This document shows, piece by piece, positions 61,187-64,000 of a stretch of DNA of 64,000 bases; within the stretch, counting starts at the first letter, position 1, and every line of letters starts with the position of its first letter. A model generated the notes under the pieces. That model did not search any database, was not told the DNA's origin, and saw only the letters and a list, made by a program, of their open reading frames with translations. This DNA comes from Asanoa hainanensis (GTDB lineage: Bacteria > Actinomycetota > Actinomycetes > Mycobacteriales > Micromonosporaceae), in assembly GCF_900188485.1 (NCBI RefSeq), contig NZ_FZPH01000011.1, positions 124,001 to 188,000 on the forward strand, given 5' to 3'. The position numbers and the translations under genes are program-made.

Positions 61187-62449
61187 TCACGGGTCCACCC
61201 GCTCCTCAGGGGCTAACGCGGCGAGCACCTCAGACCGATCCGTCCGCTGCCGAGGAGCGCGAGGAGCCCGCGGAGCCCGAGGCGGCCGGTTGCCGGCCGT
61301 AGCCACGAACGCGGCCAGCGCGGTGGTGATCGGCACCGCCGCCACCAGACCGAGCGTGCCCACGATGCTGCGCACGATCTCCTGCGCGATGAACTCCGCG
61401 GTCAGCACCTCGCGGACCCCGGTCCCACCCGCGATCACCAACAGCAGAACCGGAAGAGACGCACCCGCGTACGCCAGGACGATGGTGTTGACCGTCGACG
61501 CGATGTGCGCCCGGCCGACCCGGGTGCCGCCCCGGTAGAGCTCGCGCCGGCTCAGCGACGGGTTGGCCCGGGCCAGCTCGCCGACCGTGGCCGCCTGGGT
61601 GACCGTGACGTCGTCCAGCACCCCGAGCGAGCCGATGATGATGCCGGCCAGCAGCAGGCCGTGCAGGTCCACGTCGCCGTGCAGCAGGGAGAGCGTGATC
61701 GCGTTCTCGTCCCCGTACCCCGTCAGGTGGGTGAACGCGATCGCCAGCGTGCCGACGCCGCCGGCGAGCACGAGGCTGGCCAGGGTGCCGAGCACGGCGA
61801 CCGAGGTCTGCGCGCTGAGGCCGTGGGTCAGGTAGAGCACCACGAACATGATCAACGCGGCGCCGGTGACCGCGACCAGCAGCGGCGAGCCGCCGCCGAG
61901 GATGGCCGGGAGGACGAAGCCGAGCAGCACCGCGAAGCTGACGGCGAGGCCGGCCAGCGCGGCGAGACCTCGCCACCGCCCGAACGCGATGATCGCCGCC
62001 GCGAACGCGGCCACCAGCCAGAGCAGCGACGGACCCCGCTGGTGGTCGGCGATCGTGTAGACCGTGGCCGTCGGGTCGTCCGCGGAGGTCAGCGGGGTGA
62101 CGATCACCGCGTCGCCGACGTCGACGCTGGGCGCGCCCGGGCCGTTCGGCAGGTCCGTCTCCCGGGTCTGGCCCTTGTCGGGGCCGGAGTCGAGCGTGAC
62201 CGTGGCGGTGCCGCACGGGCCGGGCTCCGTCTCGCCGGACGGCGTCGCCGGGCAGATCGACTCCACGATCGTGGTGACCGTGGCGTGGAAGCGCGGCACC
62301 GGGTCGGCCCGGTCGGGCTGCGGCAGGTCGCCCGGCCAGAGCAGCGCGGTGGCGATCCCGGTGGCCAGGAAGGCGGGCACCAGGATGGCGGCGAGGATGA
62401 TCCGCAGGCGGCGTGGGGCCCGCGGCGCGGGCTGGTGGTCGTGACCCAT
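61187..62449 (-). CDS. YibE/F-family membrane protein
   Basis: 420 residues from ATG 62449. One N-terminal helix, an external beta domain (about 50-135: ATVTTIVESICPATPSG ... VDVGDAVIVTP), then about seven helices with the family motifs YGDENAITLSLLHGDVDLHGLLLAGIIIGSLGVLDDVTVTQAATVGELARANP. Pro/Arg-rich tail (PRAPRAPRAPRQ). Function of the family unknown. Lies four bases after the NrfD-type gene and so may be cotranscribed with it. Confidence 0.9.
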   Translation of the reverse strand: MGHDHQPAPRAPRRLRIILAAILVPAFLATGIATALLWPGDLPQPDRADPVPRFHATVTTIVESICPATPSGETEPGPCGTATVTLDSGPDKGQTRETDLPNGPGAPSVDVGDAVIVTPLTSADDPTATVYTIADHQRGPSLLWLVAAFAAAIIAFGRWRGLAALAGLAVSFAVLLGFVLPAILGGGSPLLVAVTGAALIMFVVLYLTHGLSAQTSVAVLGTLASLVLAGGVGTLAIAFTHLTGYGDENAITLSLLHGDVDLHGLLLAGIIIGSLGVLDDVTVTQAATVGELARANPSLSRRELYRGGTRVGRAHIASTVNTIVLAYAGASLPVLLLVIAGGTGVREVLTAEFIAQEIVRSIVGTLGLVAAVPITTALAAFVATAGNRPPRAPRAPRAPRQRTDRSEVLAALAPEERVDP

Positions 62450-62453
62450 CGGG

Positions 62454-63434
62454 TCAGAGGGTACCGAGGCGCTCCCGCTGCGGAACCACCGTGTACTTCG
62501 GGTCCTCCGCCGACGCCTTGCCCGCCTCGAAGACGCCGAGGCGGGTGGCCAGCGAGCCGGCCAGCAGCGCGCCGCCGGCCAGCGCCGACACCGTGCGGCT
62601 CCGCGAGCCGAGCAACGCACCGACGGCGCCGGCCGCGGTCAGCACCCGGGCCGCGCGCAGCAGCGTGCCCGCCCGGCCCGTGCGGTAGGGCTCGCTGAGC
62701 AGGCCCATCCGGTGCTCGACGCCGTGGGTCGCGGCCAGCTCCAGGGCGGCGCCGGCCACCGCGAGGGTGCGGGCCGGGCCGGCCTGGGCGGTCGGCGCGC
62801 CGATCATCCCGGCTGCGCCGCCGCTGGCCAGCGCGCTGCCGGCGAAGACGAAGGGCATTCGGGGGTACGCCGCATGCCAGGAGGGCGTCGCGGTGTCAGA
62901 GATCAACACGGCGGTGTACGTCGCCATGGCGGGCGCCAGGGCGGCGGCGGCCAGCCCACCCGCCCGGCCGGCGACCGGCAGCGCCCGGGCGGCCAGCCCG
63001 ACGGCGCCCCGGCGCGGCAACAGCGGCGCGGCCTCGGCGACCGCCGCCAGGCCCGCGGCCGCGCTGAAACCGCTGAAGATCCAGGTGCCCATCGACATGG
63101 GTGAGGTCGGCTTGGCCACGCGGAGCATGTTGAGGAAGCGGCTCGGCCGGCCCAGGTCGACGACGAGGAAGTACGTGCTGGCGAGGATCGCACCCAGCCC
63201 AGTGAGCCGGGCGGTGGTGCGCAGCGCGGCGCGCCCGGTCAGGTCGGCTCCGGCGGCGACGAGCGCGGACCCGGCCGCGAGCCCACCAGTGAAGAAGTAG
63301 GCGGCGATGTCGTGCGTCCAGACCGGCTTCTTGACGATCGGCCGGCCGTAGTAGGAGCGGAACTCGGCCGGCGGCACCATGACCCGGTCGCCCTTGCCAC
63401 CACCGCGCCGGCCCGCGCGTACCCGATCGGTCAC
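62454..63434 (-). CDS. NrfD/PsrC-type membrane subunit
   Basis: 326 residues from GTG 63434, overlapping the iron-sulfur subunit stop in GTGA with GGGGAGAAGG upstream. About eight helices. Starts PAEFRSYYGRPIVKKPVWTHDIAAYFFTGGLAAGSAL, then STYFLVVDLGRPSRFLNMLRVAKPTSPMSMGTWIF, the standard NrfD signature for quinone-facing membrane subunits. Probably the membrane anchor of a formate dehydrogenase whose catalytic subunit lies beyond the right edge. Confidence 0.88.
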   Translation of the reverse strand: MTDRVRAGRRGGGKGDRVMVPPAEFRSYYGRPIVKKPVWTHDIAAYFFTGGLAAGSALVAAGADLTGRAALRTTARLTGLGAILASTYFLVVDLGRPSRFLNMLRVAKPTSPMSMGTWIFSGFSAAAGLAAVAEAAPLLPRRGAVGLAARALPVAGRAGGLAAAALAPAMATYTAVLISDTATPSWHAAYPRMPFVFAGSALASGGAAGMIGAPTAQAGPARTLAVAGAALELAATHGVEHRMGLLSEPYRTGRAGTLLRAARVLTAAGAVGALLGSRSRTVSALAGGALLAGSLATRLGVFEAGKASAEDPKYTVVPQRERLGTL

Positions 63435-64000
63435 GGCCTTCTCCCCAGGAACGCCACGACGGCCGCGGCCGCCATGCCCAACGCTGCCACGCCCGCATGC
63501 TTCCACATGCTCGGCAGGTCGCGGGTGGTGACCACGGGATCCGGCGGCAGGCCGTACACCTCGGGCTCGTCGAGCAGCAGGAAGAACGCGCCGTCACCGC
63601 CGACGCCGTCGTCGGGGTCATGGCCGTAGAGCTTGGCCTCGGTGACGCCGCGCTGGTGCAGCACCTCGACCCGCTGCGCGGCACGCTCCCGGAGCTCGTC
63701 GAGCTCACCGTACTGAATGGACTGGGTCGGGCAGGCCTGCGCGCAGGCGGGGGTCATGCCCTCGCCGATCCGGTCGTAGCAGAGCGTGCACTTCCACGCC
63801 CGCCCGTCGTCCTCGCGCCGGTCGATCACGCCGTACGGGCAGGCCGCGACGCAGTAGCCGCAGCCGTTGCAGATGTCCTCCTGCACGACGACGGTGCCGT
63901 ACTCGGTGCGGAACAGCGACCCCGTCGGGCACACGTCGAGGCAGCCGGCGTGCGTGCAGTGCTTGCACACGTTCGACATCATCAGCCAGCGCAGGTCGCG
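63431..64000 (-). CDS. 4Fe-4S ferredoxin-type electron transfer subunit (N-terminus off the window)
   Basis: About 189 residues visible; the frame stays open through the window edge. Cysteine motifs for several 4Fe-4S clusters: CKHCTHAGCLDVCP, CNGCGYCVAACP, CTLCYDRIGEG with CAQACP. The C-terminus has one helix (HAGVAALGMAAAAVVAFLG), as in FdhB/HybA-type subunits. It carries electrons from the molybdenum catalytic subunit to the NrfD-type partner. With selB and selD 8-10 kb away, a selenocysteine formate dehydrogenase is the likely enzyme. Confidence 0.85.
   Translation of the reverse strand, partial: RDLRWLMMSNVCKHCTHAGCLDVCPTGSLFRTEYGTVVVQEDICNGCGYCVAACPYGVIDRREDDGRAWKCTLCYDRIGEGMTPACAQACPTQSIQYGELDELRERAAQRVEVLHQRGVTEAKLYGHDPDDGVGGDGAFFLLLDEPEVYGLPPDPVVTTRDLPSMWKHAGVAALGMAAAAVVAFLGRRP

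Overview
The window is high-GC actinobacterial DNA. The strong GC3 bias, actinobacterial-type Kdp, TreX-TreY-TreZ, polyphosphate glucokinase and DivIVA-like proteins, and the gene style fit Micromonosporaceae (an Actinoplanes-like genus). That placement is inferred from protein character, not from a search. No rRNA, tRNA, CRISPR array or complete insertion sequence was seen. Both ends cut genes: kdpD on the left and an iron-sulfur subunit on the right.

Layout. 1-7.3 kb: high-affinity potassium uptake operon (small ORF, kdpF, kdpA, kdpB, kdpC, kdpD), all on the minus strand. 7.4-13.6 kb: treX-treY-treZ, which turns glycogen or maltodextrin into trehalose. 13.8-15.0 kb: citrate synthase. 15.2-18.9 kb: a three-gene envelope-type cluster (AlkP-superfamily membrane enzyme, large methyltransferase, tiny membrane protein). 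19-23.2 kb: a VOC protein, an AraC-type regulator, a small membrane protein and an OmpR-type two-component system. 23.3-27.4 kb: a TetR regulator divergent from a Baeyer-Villiger monooxygenase / SDR / alpha-beta hydrolase operon. 27.8-32.6 kb: LtrA, a pentapeptide-like protein, a secreted protein, and a lysozyme-like secreted protein behind a structured leader. 32.6-41.2 kb: a giant repeat-rich DivIVA-like protein, a STAS protein, polyphosphate glucokinase with a histone-like tail, a membrane protein, a broken CPBP gene and a secreted protein. 41.3-45.6 kb: M6 protease, Ser/Thr kinase, a stand-alone zinc ribbon and a small membrane protein. 45.6-51.1 kb: glcD-glcE-glcF-malate synthase, a complete glycolate-to-malate route. 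51.2-55.8 kb: an Nramp-like carrier, then divergent selB and selD. 55.9-61.2 kb: threonine dehydratase-like enzyme, ankyrin protein, PPM-type methyltransferase, ROK protein, HxlR regulator and NAD(P)-binding protein. 61.2-64 kb: YibE/F protein, NrfD-type membrane subunit and a 4Fe-4S subunit, which look like the back end of a formate dehydrogenase operon. Its catalytic subunit, often a selenoprotein, would lie just outside the window and would explain selB and selD nearby.

Most unusual signals. (1) Several genes (BVMO, secreted Ig-like protein, AraC regulator, dehydratase, possibly ROK) are followed by echoes of their own 3' ends, with copies spanning the stop codon; the BVMO gene has five 78-79 bp units. 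(2) Polyphosphate glucokinase carries a tail of about 267 residues with no acidic residue, built of K/R-S/T-T-A-R repeats. (3) The lysozyme-like gene has a leader that can fold into a junction whose closing helix hides the Shine-Dalgarno, and the gene lacks an ordinary in-frame start codon. (4) Two perfect DnaA boxes sit 17 bp apart at the end of ltrA. (5) The DivIVA-like protein has a silk-like region made of 28-residue repeats.
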